Shown: piece by piece, positions 18,420 to 26,999 of the stretch
Position numbering within the stretch: position 1 is the stretch's first letter
Layout of the letters: every line of letters starts with the position of its first letter
From: Aurantimonas marianensis
Lineage (GTDB): Bacteria; Pseudomonadota; Alphaproteobacteria; Rhizobiales; Rhizobiaceae
Assembly (NCBI RefSeq): GCF_024195285.1
Contig: NZ_JALHBS010000009.1
Coordinates: 1-64,000, forward strand
Reading direction: 5' to 3'
Length of the DNA stretch: 64,000 nt
The notes under the pieces: model-generated
What the model was told of the DNA's origin: nothing
Databases searched by the model: none
Seen by the model: the letters and a program-made list of their open reading frames with translations, nothing else
Translations under genes and position numbers: made by a program

Positions 18420-19075
18420 TGATGGATGACAGGGGACTTCGGCTCGACGACGTAGAGATCCGGCTCGGCGAGCGCCGGCTGCTGGCGCTGAACACACGCA
18501 TCGCACCCGGAGAGACGTTGAGTGTCATGGGGCCGTCCGGGTCCGGCAAATCGACGCTCTTCGCGCTGATCGCCGGCTTTCTCGATCCGGCCTTCCAGGC
18601 AAGCGGACGCGTCGAGCTGGATGGCCGCGACCTGACCGGGCTGCCGCCGGAGCGCCGTCGCATCGGCCTGCTCTTCCAGGACGCTTTGCTGCTTCCCCAC
18701 ATGTCGGTCGGCGAGAACCTTCTGTTCGCCCTGCCATCCGCCATCAAGGGCCGCCATGCCCGCCGTCGGGCGGCGGAGACGATGCTGGACAAGGTCGGCC
18801 TTGGAGACCATTTCGCCCGCGATCCCGCGACCCTGTCCGGCGGTCAAGCCGCCCGCGTCGCGCTGGCGCGCACGCTCCTGGCCGAACCGAAGGCGCTGCT
18901 TCTCGACGAGCCCTTCTCGGGTCTCGATGCCGAATTGCGCGAAACGATCCGGCGCCTTGTCTTCGGCCTCGTCGCGGAGCGCGACATACCCGCGTTGCTG
19001 GTTACCCATGACCGCGAGGACGCAGAAGCGGCGGGCGGGCCAATGGTGGAACTGCCGGCGGCGGGGGAGCCGTGA
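18416..19075 (+). CDS. ynjD: ABC transporter ATP-binding protein, YnjD-like
   Basis: A 219-aa ATPase: Walker A GPSGSGKST, Q-loop LLFQDALLLP, signature LSGGQAARVALART, Walker B ALLLDEPFSGLD and the switch His in LLVTHDREDA. It powers the preceding permease and binding protein. Three in-frame ATGs open the gene; the first forms an ATGA overlap with the permease stop. The stop overlaps the hrpB start (GTGA), so transporter and helicase are co-translated, although no functional link is known. Confidence 0.93.
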   Translation: MMMDDRGLRLDDVEIRLGERRLLALNTRIAPGETLSVMGPSGSGKSTLFALIAGFLDPAFQASGRVELDGRDLTGLPPERRRIGLLFQDALLLPHMSVGENLLFALPSAIKGRHARRRAAETMLDKVGLGDHFARDPATLSGGQAARVALARTLLAEPKALLLDEPFSGLDAELRETIRRLVFGLVAERDIPALLVTHDREDAEAAGGPMVELPAAGEP

Positions 19076-21540
19076 CGCGGCTAGCGCTTCCCGAACTGCC
19101 GGTCTCGGCGGTCCTTTCCGACGTCGCCGCCGCCCTGACCGACGCTGGCCGCGCCGTGCTCGTCGCCCCGCCCGGCGCTGGCAAGACGACGCTGGTGCCG
19201 CTGCACCGCTTGGGCGAAGCCTTCATGGCCAGTGGCAAGATACTCCTCGTCGAGCCGCGCCGGCTCGCCGCCCGCGCCGCGGCGCGGCGGATGGCTGAGA
19301 TCATCGGCGAAGCGGTGGGCGAGACCGTCGGCTGGCGCATGCGGCTCGACACCAGGGTCTCGGCGAAGACCCGGATCGAGATCGTCACCGAAGGTGTCTT
19401 CACCCGCATGGTCCTGTCGGACCCCGAGCTCAAGGGCGTCGCGGCCGTTCTCTTCGACGAATTCCACGAGCGCTCGCTGGATGGCGATTTCGGCCTGGCG
19501 CTGGCGCTGGACGTCGCCTCGGCGCTGCGCGAGGATCTGCGGATTCTGGTCATGTCGGCGACCCTCGACGGCGCCCGCGTCGCCGCGCTGCTTGGCGACG
19601 CCCCGGTGATCGAGAGCGCCGGGCGTGCCTTTCCCGTGACGGTCCGCTACCGCGACCGGCCCGGCACCGAGCCGGTGGAGGACGCGGTCGTCGCCGCCGC
19701 GCGGGCGGCGCTGGCCGAGGAGGCGGGCAGCCTTCTGGTCTTCCTGCCGGGCCAGCGCGAGATCGAGCGGGTCGCCGAGCGGCTGGGTACCATCGTCCCC
19801 GAAAATGTCGTTGTCGCGCCGCTGTTCGGCGCCATGGATGGCGCGGCGCAGGATCGTGCCGTTCGCCCGGCGCCCGTCGGCACCCGCAAGATCGTCCTCG
19901 CCACCGCTATCGCCGAGACGTCGCTGACCATCGACGGGGTCTCTGTCGTCATCGATTCAGGACTGAGGCGGCAGCCGGTGTTCGAGCCGGCCACCGGCCT
20001 GTCGCGCCTGGAGACGGTGCGCGTGTCGCGCGCTTCGGCCGACCAGCGGGCGGGCCGCGCCGGACGCACCGCGCCCGGAACCGCGATCCGGCTGTGGCGC
20101 GCCGAGCAGACGGCCGCGCTGGACGCCTTCGACCGGCCGGAGATTCTCGCGACCGACCTGTCCGGTCTCGTTCTCGACTGCGCGGCCTGGGGCGTCGCAG
20201 AGCCGTCGGATCTCATCTTCCTCGATCCTCCACCGGCGCCCGCCATTGCCGAGGCGAGGGCACTGCTTGCGGACCTCGGGGCGCTCGACGAAACCGGCCG
20301 GCTCACGGCGACGGGCAAGGCGATGCGGGCTCTCGCCTTGCCGCCGCGGCTGGCCCGGATGGTCGTTTCGGCCGGTGACGGGGCCCGGCTCGAGGCGGCG
20401 ATGCTCGCCCTTCTCCTCACCGAACGCGGCCTCGGCGGCACCGATACCGATCTTTCCGAGCGCCTGCGCCGGTTTCGCGCCGATCGCGGCCCGCGCGCCA
20501 AGGCGGCGCACGGCCTGGCACGGCGGATCGCCGCGACGGCGCGCGAGGCCGCATCCGCTTCCGGCGAGGACGCGCCGGACGAAGCGGGGGCGCTGCTGGC
20601 GCTCGCCTATCCCGACCGGATCGCGGTCGCCCGTGGTGCCCGCGGTCATTTCGTCCTCACCAGTGGGCGCGGCGGCGTCCTCGACGAGACGACAGCGCTG
20701 GCCCGCGAAAAATTCCTGGTCGTCGCCGACTTGCAGGGCCAGGCGCGCGCCGGCCGTATCCTGTCGGCCACCGCGCTCAGCGAGGCGGCGATGGAGCGGA
20801 TCGCCGCCGAACGGGCCGTCAGCGAATTGGTCGTTGCCTTCGATGGAACGGCGCGCGCGGTGCGGGCGCGCAACATCCGGCGTCTGGGCCGCGCGACGCT
20901 GTCGGAGGCGCCGCTGCCCGCGCCGTCCGGCGAAGCGACCGGCCGGGCACTTGCCGAGGGCATTCGCCGCCTCGGCCTTGCGGCGCTGCCCTTGGGCAAG
21001 GAGGGCGAGCGGCTGTTGCGGCGCTTGCGGTTTCTGGCCAAGGCCTATGGCCCGCCCTGGCCGGATCTGTCCGACGCGGCGCTGCTCGCCGGTCTCGACG
21101 ACTGGCTGCTGCCGTATCTTCCGGGGGTGACGAGCCTGGCGCAAATCACCCCCGGCGCACTGTCGGAGGCGCTGCGTGGGTTGATCCCGGACGAATTGCG
21201 CGGCCGGCTGGATGAGCTCGCACCGTCGCATTTCGAGGCGCCGACCGGCTCGCGCGTGCCGATCCGCTACGACGAAGACCAGCCGGTTCTCGCGATCCGG
21301 GTACAGGAACTGTTCGGTCTGACGCGCCATCCGGCAATCGCCGACGGACGGCTGCTTCTGACCATCGAGCTGCTGTCACCGGCCCACCGGCCGATCCAGA
21401 TCACCCGCGATCTGCCGGGCTTCTGGTCCGGGTCCTGGGCAGATGTGCGGGCGGACTTGCGCGGCCGCTATCCCAAGCACGTCTGGCCTGAGGACCCCGC
21501 CGGCGCCGCCCCGACGGCGCGGGCCAAGCCGCGAAAATAG
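19072..21540 (+). CDS. hrpB: ATP-dependent RNA helicase HrpB
   Basis: An 822-aa DEAH-family helicase. Walker A PPGAGKTT at ~42-49, DEFH box in FDEFHERSLDGDFG, motif III VMSATLDG, motif V TAIAETSLTIDGV and motif VI QRAGRAGRTAPG are all visible. A winged-helix/ratchet region and the HrpB-specific C-terminal domain follow. HrpB has no firmly established substrate; homologues are linked to RNA metabolism and in some species surface attachment. GTG start at 19072 overlaps the ABC ATPase stop. Length matches the family. Confidence 0.93.
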   Translation: MTRLALPELPVSAVLSDVAAALTDAGRAVLVAPPGAGKTTLVPLHRLGEAFMASGKILLVEPRRLAARAAARRMAEIIGEAVGETVGWRMRLDTRVSAKTRIEIVTEGVFTRMVLSDPELKGVAAVLFDEFHERSLDGDFGLALALDVASALREDLRILVMSATLDGARVAALLGDAPVIESAGRAFPVTVRYRDRPGTEPVEDAVVAAARAALAEEAGSLLVFLPGQREIERVAERLGTIVPENVVVAPLFGAMDGAAQDRAVRPAPVGTRKIVLATAIAETSLTIDGVSVVIDSGLRRQPVFEPATGLSRLETVRVSRASADQRAGRAGRTAPGTAIRLWRAEQTAALDAFDRPEILATDLSGLVLDCAAWGVAEPSDLIFLDPPPAPAIAEARALLADLGALDETGRLTATGKAMRALALPPRLARMVVSAGDGARLEAAMLALLLTERGLGGTDTDLSERLRRFRADRGPRAKAAHGLARRIAATAREAASASGEDAPDEAGALLALAYPDRIAVARGARGHFVLTSGRGGVLDETTALAREKFLVVADLQGQARAGRILSATALSEAAMERIAAERAVSELVVAFDGTARAVRARNIRRLGRATLSEAPLPAPSGEATGRALAEGIRRLGLAALPLGKEGERLLRRLRFLAKAYGPPWPDLSDAALLAGLDDWLLPYLPGVTSLAQITPGALSEALRGLIPDELRGRLDELAPSHFEAPTGSRVPIRYDEDQPVLAIRVQELFGLTRHPAIADGRLLLTIELLSPAHRPIQITRDLPGFWSGSWADVRADLRGRYPKHVWPEDPAGAAPTARAKPRK

Positions 21541-21549
21541 CCCGGCCGC

Positions 21550-22047
21550 TTAGCTCATGGCCGCCTTGTTGATGCCGCCCTCGGCGAGCTTCGTCATCGT
21601 GCGGTCGCCATGATAGGTCGCGTCGAGGCATTTCTGGAGCTTGTCGGCGTCATCTCGCAGGTCGAGGCGCTTGGCGAAGGCGGCGAGGCAGCCATAGCCG
21701 GCGATCGCGTAGTGCGCCATGCGTTGATACTGGCTGATGATCATCGCGTCTCGCGCGTCGGGGTCGGTGATGTCCTCCTCGATTCCGTGGGCGCGAGCTT
21801 CTTTCACCAGACCTTCCATCCCCTTGCAGAATTCCTTGCCCGGCTTGGCGCCATGCGCCGCGATGATGTCCGTCAGCGTCTTCAGACCGTCCTCGATGCC
21901 GTGGACGCCTGCCTGGAGCGCCTTCTTGAGGTCGTCGTCATGCGCGGCGTCGGCGAGCTCGCGCGTCACCTTCGCCGCCTGCGAGTCCGCGCTGTGAACG
22001 TCCTGAAGCTGGTCGAGATAGATGTCGTTGAGATTGGCGAGTGTCAT
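21550..22047 (-). CDS. DUF892 (YciE/YciF) ferritin-like protein
   Basis: A 165-aa protein, all helical. It starts NLNDIYLDQLQDVHSAD and contains repeated acidic/histidine helices (AGVHGIEDG, ISQYQRMAHYAIAGYGCLAAFA), the pattern of the DUF892 ferritin-like family. These are stress-induced cytoplasmic proteins in many bacteria. Here the usual heptad E-x6-Y-x2-E-x2-H spacing is only partly kept (Q and D replace several ligands), so metal binding is not certain. The gene is convergent with hrpB, with 9 bp between stops. Confidence 0.85.
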   Translation of the reverse strand: MTLANLNDIYLDQLQDVHSADSQAAKVTRELADAAHDDDLKKALQAGVHGIEDGLKTLTDIIAAHGAKPGKEFCKGMEGLVKEARAHGIEEDITDPDARDAMIISQYQRMAHYAIAGYGCLAAFAKRLDLRDDADKLQKCLDATYHGDRTMTKLAEGGINKAAMS

Positions 22048-22256
22048 GGGTCGATTCCTTCGTCGATGGGATGAAGGCTAAGCGGGCGACAGGTCACGAA
22101 GTTCCATCGGTCGGGTGATCCGCTTTGCGACCGGACGCGTACGGTATCATGCGGGGCGGCCCGCGGAAGCTTCCCGCGCGCGCGGAGCCGAGCGCATTTT
22201 TGAATTCGTAGCGAAGACGACCCGACGCCATGACACGAGAAACGAAGGAAAGCGCG

Positions 22257-22832
22257 ATGCCGAGAGAAGGGGGAGATGTCGCCCCGCATGGCTGCCGGAC
22301 CCGGGATGGGACCCAGTCGCTGCTTCTCGTCGACGATGACAGAACGTTTCTCTTGCGCATGAGCCGGGAGCTCGAACAACGCGGTTTCGATGTCGTGACC
22401 GCCGACGGCCTGGCGGACGGGCTGGAGCGGCTACGATTGGACCCGCCGGCTTGCGCGGTGGTCGATCTCCGGCTCGGCGATGGCAGCGGGCTCGACCTCA
22501 TTGCGGCCCTGCGGCAGGCGCGCCAGGACGTGCGCGCGATTGTTCTGACCGGCTATGGCAACATCGCGACGGCGGTGAGCGCCGTGAAGCTCGGCGCTGT
22601 CGACTATCTGACCAAGCCCGCGGAAGTCGAGGACATCGTGGCCGCGCTTGCATGCGATGGCGAGGCGCGCGCCGAGCCCCCGGAAAATCCGATGTCGGCC
22701 GATCGCGTGCGCTGGGAGCACATTCAACGGGTCTTCGAGCTATGCGACCGCAACGTCTCGGAGACGGCCCGGCGGCTGTCCATGCACCGGCGGACATTGC
22801 AGCGCATCCTCGCCAAGCGCGCGCCGCGCTGA
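22257..22832 (+). CDS. actR: Response regulator ActR/RegA (redox/acid control)
   Basis: A 191-aa two-component regulator. The receiver domain has LLLVDDDRTF, phospho-acceptor Asp in VVDLRLGDG, and the conserved T/K positions in LTGYGNIATAV and DYLTKPA. The C-terminal Fis-type HTH (NVSETARRLSMHRRTLQRIL) is the near-invariant RegA/ActR DNA-binding end. These regulators control redox, respiration and acid tolerance. The start at 22257 follows GAAGGAAAG. The partner sensor ActS/RegB, commonly adjacent, is not in the window. It converges on mmcB. Confidence 0.93.
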   Translation: MPREGGDVAPHGCRTRDGTQSLLLVDDDRTFLLRMSRELEQRGFDVVTADGLADGLERLRLDPPACAVVDLRLGDGSGLDLIAALRQARQDVRAIVLTGYGNIATAVSAVKLGAVDYLTKPAEVEDIVAALACDGEARAEPPENPMSADRVRWEHIQRVFELCDRNVSETARRLSMHRRTLQRILAKRAPR

Positions 22833-22852
22833 CGCGCCGCTCGCCGGTCCGG

Positions 22853-23353
22853 TCAAAGTTCGGTCTGAGGACTGGTCATGAAGGGGTTGGCCGCCCATTC
22901 CGCCTGCAGCAGGCGATCGGCGGACAATCGCGCAAAGCGCAGCATCAGGGCCTTGCGGGTTGCGGCCGCCAGCTTTTCTTCCGGTGCGTCCCGCAGGATT
23001 TCAGCCGCATAGCCGTCCGACACGATGAGCCCGCAGGTCGGCGGGAAAATCTCGGCGGGCACGCCCGGGTGGGTGGCGAAATACAGCCGGTCGCAATGCT
23101 GCCGATAGTCCGGCCATTTTTTGTCGACGCGAAAATCCTCGATTGAGGTCTTGATCTCCACGATCGAAAATTCGCCCTTCTCCGAAAGGCAAATCAGGTC
23201 GGCTCGCCGACCGGAGGCCAGCGGCATTTCGGGAAGCAGCGCCACCCGCCGCGCGGTCATCAGCCGCTGCACGCCGCGGCGCACCAGCAGGGCGCGCTCC
23301 GACTGGCGTCCGTCGACAAGCGGATCGACGGGGAAGGGAGAGACGAGCGGCAT
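22853..23353 (-). CDS. mmcB: MmcB family DNA repair protein
   Basis: A 166-aa protein of the MmcB family (formerly DUF1052), known in Caulobacter as a LexA-independent, damage-induced factor. The nuclease-like core is visible: RRADLICLSEKGEFSIVEIKTS gives the D...ExK pattern of PD-(D/E)xK enzymes, followed by DYRQHCDRLYFATHPGVP. It is expected to help repair or tolerate DNA damage such as mitomycin C lesions. Position next to ActR is seen in other rhizobia (recollection). No LexA box was identified upstream. Confidence 0.88.
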   Translation of the reverse strand: MPLVSPFPVDPLVDGRQSERALLVRRGVQRLMTARRVALLPEMPLASGRRADLICLSEKGEFSIVEIKTSIEDFRVDKKWPDYRQHCDRLYFATHPGVPAEIFPPTCGLIVSDGYAAEILRDAPEEKLAAATRKALMLRFARLSADRLLQAEWAANPFMTSPQTEL

Positions 23354-23466
23354 TCGTCATCGATAGTCCGGACGGACGCTGGCCGGCAAGCGAAAAACGG
23401 AAACAAACCAGAAACAGACGCCGAGCCGGCGCACGTCACCGGCATTCCACGCGCAAGGGCGAGAAT

Positions 23467-23868
23467 CTACGCCTCCTCCCGGATCTTTCCCGCGATCTCG
23501 TCGAGGATGGGACAGTCCGGTGCATGACCGCCATGGCATTGCTCGGAGAGGTCCGCGAGCGCGCGCTTCAGCGACTTCAGTTCCGCGATCTTGCGGTCGA
23601 TCTCCGCAATCCGCGAACTGGCGAGGCGTTTGACATCCTCGCTCTTGCGGTTGGAATCCTCGTAGAGCGACAACAACCGCCGCGCTTCGTCTATGGTAAA
23701 GCCGAGCGAGCGCGAGCGCTGCAGGAAACGCAGCATGTGCACGTCCCGGTCGCGGTAGCAGCGATAGCCGTTGGATGCCCGGGCCGGCTTTATCAGCCCT
23801 ACTTCCTCATAATAGCGGACCGTCTTCGGCGGCAGACCCGACAACCGGGATGCTTCCCCGATATTCAT
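23467..23868 (-). CDS. cueR: MerR-family regulator, CueR/HmrR-like (Cu(I) sensor)
   Basis: A 133-aa MerR regulator. The N-terminal HTH is MNIGEASRLSGLPPKTVRYYEEVGLI; a dimer helix follows. Near the C terminus, the metal loop CHGGHAPDC gives two cysteines with seven residues between, as in CueR. A serine in the EDSNRKSED segment fits monovalent-ion sensors (divalent sensors have Cys there). It should activate copper-efflux genes by distorting promoter DNA, but no copper ATPase, CopZ or oxidase gene lies nearby. The start at 23868 has GAGGA upstream. Confidence 0.85.
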   Translation of the reverse strand: MNIGEASRLSGLPPKTVRYYEEVGLIKPARASNGYRCYRDRDVHMLRFLQRSRSLGFTIDEARRLLSLYEDSNRKSEDVKRLASSRIAEIDRKIAELKSLKRALADLSEQCHGGHAPDCPILDEIAGKIREEA

Positions 23869-24108
23869 GAGACGTCCTCGTTGGTGGCTTCGATCATCTC
23901 GACGGGAAGGAGATGTCGCGTCCACCGGCTCCGTCAACTGTCACCCGGCCGCAACAAAGCGCTTATTAACCATCCGTGTGCCACAAAGGGTCATTGCTTC
24001 AACATATTGTGCGGCTTATCGAAGTGACGGCTTCAGATGGTCGGCAATCAGACCCGCGCGGTCCGCAGAGCGGCCGCTTCATCCATCGCACCCAACTTGG
24101 CATTCGTT

Positions 24109-24855
24109 ATGAAGATGAGACAGATTATCCTCGCAGGCGCTGCTCTGCTGTCGGTCGCGACGATGGCGGGGTGCGCGACATCCGAGCGCGCGTCGCTGAC
24201 GCCGTCTGGCACTACGCAGGTTGCCGCCTACACGGCGCCCGATTCCCTGCCAATGGACGGCAGCGCCGGCGCGACGACGAAGCTGGGTTATGGGGCCGTG
24301 GTCGACGAGGGCTTTGCCCTGCCCGCCATTCCGACCGACAAGATCGATCCGCAATACCTGCGTCAGCGGGTGTCCTTCGAGGAAGGCCGCAAATACGAGC
24401 CGGGAACGGTCGTGGTCGATACGCCGAACCGGTTCCTCTATGTCGTCGAGGCCGACGGCATGGCGATGCGCTACGGCATCGGTGTCGGGCGTGCCGGCTT
24501 TTCCTGGTCGGGTGAAGCGAACATTCGCGCCAAGCGCTCCTGGCCGAAATGGTTTCCGCCGGCCGAGATGATCGACCGCAAACCGGAGCTCGAGCCTTAT
24601 CGCGAAGGCATGGACCCGGGCCTGAGCAACCCGCTGGGAGCCCGCGCGCTCTACCTCTATCAGGGCGGCAAGGACACGTTGTTCCGTCTGCACGGTACGC
24701 CGGAATGGTGGACGATCGGCACAGCCGCGTCGTCTGGCTGTATCCGTCTGATGAATCAGGACATTCTCGATCTCTATGAGCGCGTCCCCATGGATGCCCG
24801 GGTTGTGGTGAGGCAGGGCAAGGAGCGGATGGCGGCGGGTTACGCCGGCGCCTGA
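24109..24855 (+). CDS. L,D-transpeptidase (YkuD domain) lipoprotein
   Basis: A 248-aa exported enzyme that cross-links peptidoglycan stems or links proteins to it. The N terminus is a lipoprotein signal with lipobox TMAGC. The YkuD domain follows: VVVDTPNRFLYVVE, then the active-site block HGTPEWWTIG and SSGCIRLMNQD, with the catalytic Cys at about residue 211. ATG 24109 is chosen over a longer frame because the signal peptide then starts properly; ATG 24115 is nearly equivalent. An intrinsic terminator follows at 24907. Confidence 0.88.
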   Translation: MKMRQIILAGAALLSVATMAGCATSERASLTPSGTTQVAAYTAPDSLPMDGSAGATTKLGYGAVVDEGFALPAIPTDKIDPQYLRQRVSFEEGRKYEPGTVVVDTPNRFLYVVEADGMAMRYGIGVGRAGFSWSGEANIRAKRSWPKWFPPAEMIDRKPELEPYREGMDPGLSNPLGARALYLYQGGKDTLFRLHGTPEWWTIGTAASSGCIRLMNQDILDLYERVPMDARVVVRQGKERMAAGYAGA

Positions 24856-24906
24856 CCAAGCCGCACGATCGCGGCGAGACGGTTTTGCAAGGCGGGGGAC
24901 CGCCAC

Positions 24907-24944
24907 GGCCGGGTGCTTCGGGGGAGGCGTCCGGCCATTTTTTT
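24907..24944 (+). terminator. Intrinsic terminator after the L,D-transpeptidase gene
   Basis: A 10-bp stem (GGCCGGGTGC / GCGTCCGGCC, two G-T wobbles) with a 10-nt loop is followed by ATTTTTTT. It lies 52 nt after the stop codon and separates this gene from the convergent ceramidase-like gene. Confidence 0.8.
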
Positions 24945-25013
24945 GCGCGCGCCAGGTTTCAAGGCGCTCGGCTTAACAAGGCCTTTCATTGGCGGCGGGC
25001 GGGCGCCCATCCA

Positions 25014-25667
25014 TCAGCGTGGCTCGGGCGGCGCGCCGCGCACCGCCGCCACGAGCAGAAGCCCCAGCGTCGCGGCGTTCAGAATGTGCCAGAAGACATG
25101 GGTGCCGCGCGGCCATTGTGGGCAGAGCGGCAGGTCGGCCATGCGCAACGCCAGCGACACGGTGAAGACCGCGCCGGCGGCGAACACCAGCCAGCCCTGC
25201 GGATGGGCCCGCGCGACGAGATAGGCGCCGATGGCATACAGCGCGAAAAGCGCCGGGACGTAACCGGCCGATGATCCAAGACGCGGGGCGAGCAGCGGCT
25301 CGGCCGTCAGGGAGACGGCGAGGAAGCCGAGCGTGCCGGCGAACGCCGCCCTCCTGGATATCCCCACGAAGCGGCGGAGTGCGAGGCCGAAATAGGCATA
25401 GATGAAGATCGCGATCGGAATGACGTCGGCGAGAATCGACCAGCGGTTCGCGAAGGTGTGGAACAGGAACGAGCCGGTTCCCACGATGGCAACGAGCCCG
25501 ATCAGAAAGAGGCTCGGCTGATCTCGGGTTGGCGCGCGCCGCCAATACCACAGACCCAGTGCCGCCGCGGCGAGGAAGGCGATATTCGAGGATGCGTTGA
25601 GCGGTTCGGCCCAAAAGCCCGTGCCGATCCGCTCGCAATAGGCGTCGATGGGTATCGTCAGGTCCAT
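25014..25667 (-). CDS. Ceramidase-family (CREST) membrane protein
   Basis: A 217-aa protein with about seven membrane helices that matches the alkaline ceramidase family. It opens IDAYCERIGTGFWAEPLNASSNIAF, then GTGSFLFHTFANRWSILADVIPI with the conserved His and Asp, and near the end GTHVFWHILNA with two more His. These residues bind the zinc of CREST hydrolases. Bacterial members are little studied; substrates may be N-acylated lipids or proteins. It is followed by a YqaA-like gene on the same strand but upstream in transcription order. Confidence 0.8.
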   Translation of the reverse strand: MDLTIPIDAYCERIGTGFWAEPLNASSNIAFLAAAALGLWYWRRAPTRDQPSLFLIGLVAIVGTGSFLFHTFANRWSILADVIPIAIFIYAYFGLALRRFVGISRRAAFAGTLGFLAVSLTAEPLLAPRLGSSAGYVPALFALYAIGAYLVARAHPQGWLVFAAGAVFTVSLALRMADLPLCPQWPRGTHVFWHILNAATLGLLLVAAVRGAPPEPR

Positions 25668-25736
25668 GAGGCGAAGAATGCCCTTCCGGGTGGGACTGTG
25701 CCAGCATAGTGTGTGCGATGCGCTCGCCGGCCGCGA

Positions 25737-26180
25737 TCAAAGCCCCGGCCAGGCGAGCGTCGCGCCCGCGACGACGACATAGCGCGCGAATTTGCCGACG
25801 GCGACGAGGATCGTGAACGGTAGGAGCGGGACCCTCAAGACGCCGGCGATCACGGTCAGCGCGTCGCCGCCGAGCGGCGACCAGGCGAACAACAGAGTCC
25901 AGATGCCGTAGCGATGGAAGAAGCGGGTCGACGCTTCAAGTTGCTTCGGCCTGACCGGAAACCAGCGCCGGTCTTGAAAGCGCAGCAGGAACCGGCCGCA
26001 GAGCCAGTTCACCACCGAGCCAAGCGTGTTGCCGGTGCCCGCCACAAGCACCAGCAGCCATGGGTCGGCGATGCCTTCCGCGATCAGCCCGATGAGCAGG
26101 AGCTCGGACGCGCCGGGCAGGATGGTCGCGGCCAGGAAAGCGCCCCAGAACAGACCGAAACAGGCCGCAAGGACGCTCAA
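25737..26180 (-). CDS. YqaA/DedA-like (VTT domain) membrane protein
   Basis: A ~147-aa integral membrane protein that aligns end to end with E. coli YqaA: FGLFWGAFLAATILPGASEL, AGTGNTLGSVVNWLCGRFLL, RYGIWTLLFAWSPLGGDALT and GKFARYVVVAGATL. The family is related to DedA proteins, implicated in lipid scrambling or flux, but YqaA itself is uncharacterised. The frame is open to 26318, but family length favours TTG 26180. No good ribosome site supports either start, so the N terminus is uncertain. Confidence 0.75.
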   Translation of the reverse strand: MSVLAACFGLFWGAFLAATILPGASELLLIGLIAEGIADPWLLVLVAGTGNTLGSVVNWLCGRFLLRFQDRRWFPVRPKQLEASTRFFHRYGIWTLLFAWSPLGGDALTVIAGVLRVPLLPFTILVAVGKFARYVVVAGATLAWPGL

Positions 26181-26423
26181 GACCGGGCGCTTTGCGCAGC
26201 CGGTGCAAACGCCGGAACGCCCGCCGTCCAGGGGCCTGGATGCTCGGAAGACATCGCCGGCGGGGCCTCCTCGCGCCCGAGAGCGCCGCGCTCGATGCCG
26301 ATTTTCGCTTGCAGGCAATTGAACGGGCGAACCATCCTCACCATCTGAATACTACCGTGTCGAATTGTCGAAGCCCCCGCGATGCTTGAGCATCGCGGCC
26401 ATTCTCGAAAGGAAGCGTCAGCG

Positions 26424-26852
26424 ATGACTTCGCAAGCCTTGATCCGTCCGGCCTGGACGCCCGCGACCATAGCATTGATGGTGGTCGGTTTCATGATTTA
26501 CTGGCCCCTCGGCCTGGCGATGCTCGCCTACATTCTCTGGGGTGATCGTTTGGAGAGCTTCCGGCGGGACGTCAACCGCTCGACCGACCGTTTCTTCGGC
26601 GGATTGAAGCGCACCGGCGTGGCCAATCCCTTTGCCGAGACCCGTACGGGCAACGTCGCCTTCGACGAGTGGCGCGAAAAGGAGCTGTCCCGCCTCGACC
26701 AGGAGCGGCGCCGGCTGAACGAGGCGGCGGCCGAGTTCGAATCCTATGCCCGCGAGTTGCGCCGGGCCAAGGACCAGCAGGAGTTCGACCGCTTCATGGC
26801 TGACCGCCAGAACCGCGCGTCGGGCCAGACCATCGACGGTCAGCCCGCCTGA
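26424..26852 (+). CDS. DUF2852 membrane protein
   Basis: A 142-aa protein typical of alphaproteobacteria. The N-terminal WTPATIALMVVGFMIYWPLG and AMLAYILWGDRL form one or two membrane helices; the C-terminal ~70 residues (WREKELSRLDQERRRLNEAA and onward) are a charged coiled coil in the cytoplasm. The start at 26424 follows AAGGAAG. It stands alone with a strong terminator behind it. Function unknown. Confidence 0.85.
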   Translation: MTSQALIRPAWTPATIALMVVGFMIYWPLGLAMLAYILWGDRLESFRRDVNRSTDRFFGGLKRTGVANPFAETRTGNVAFDEWREKELSRLDQERRRLNEAAAEFESYARELRRAKDQQEFDRFMADRQNRASGQTIDGQPA

Positions 26853-26884
26853 CCTATGACCGGTCAGGCATAGCGCATGATGCA

Positions 26885-26919
26885 ACGGCGGTGTCCTTCG
26901 GGACGCCGCCGTCTTTTTG
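26885..26919 (+). terminator. Intrinsic terminator after the DUF2852 gene
   Basis: A 12-bp stem (ACGGCGGTGTCC / GGACGCCGCCGT, one G-T wobble) with a stable TTCG tetraloop is followed by CTTTTT. This is a textbook factor-independent terminator. Confidence 0.9.
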
Positions 26920-26999
26920 TCGCGTTCCGGCGGCCTCCGTTATAGGGTGGGGATCGAATCGCGGCGATGGGCTGCTTCGAGGAACGGTTCGTCTTGCCG

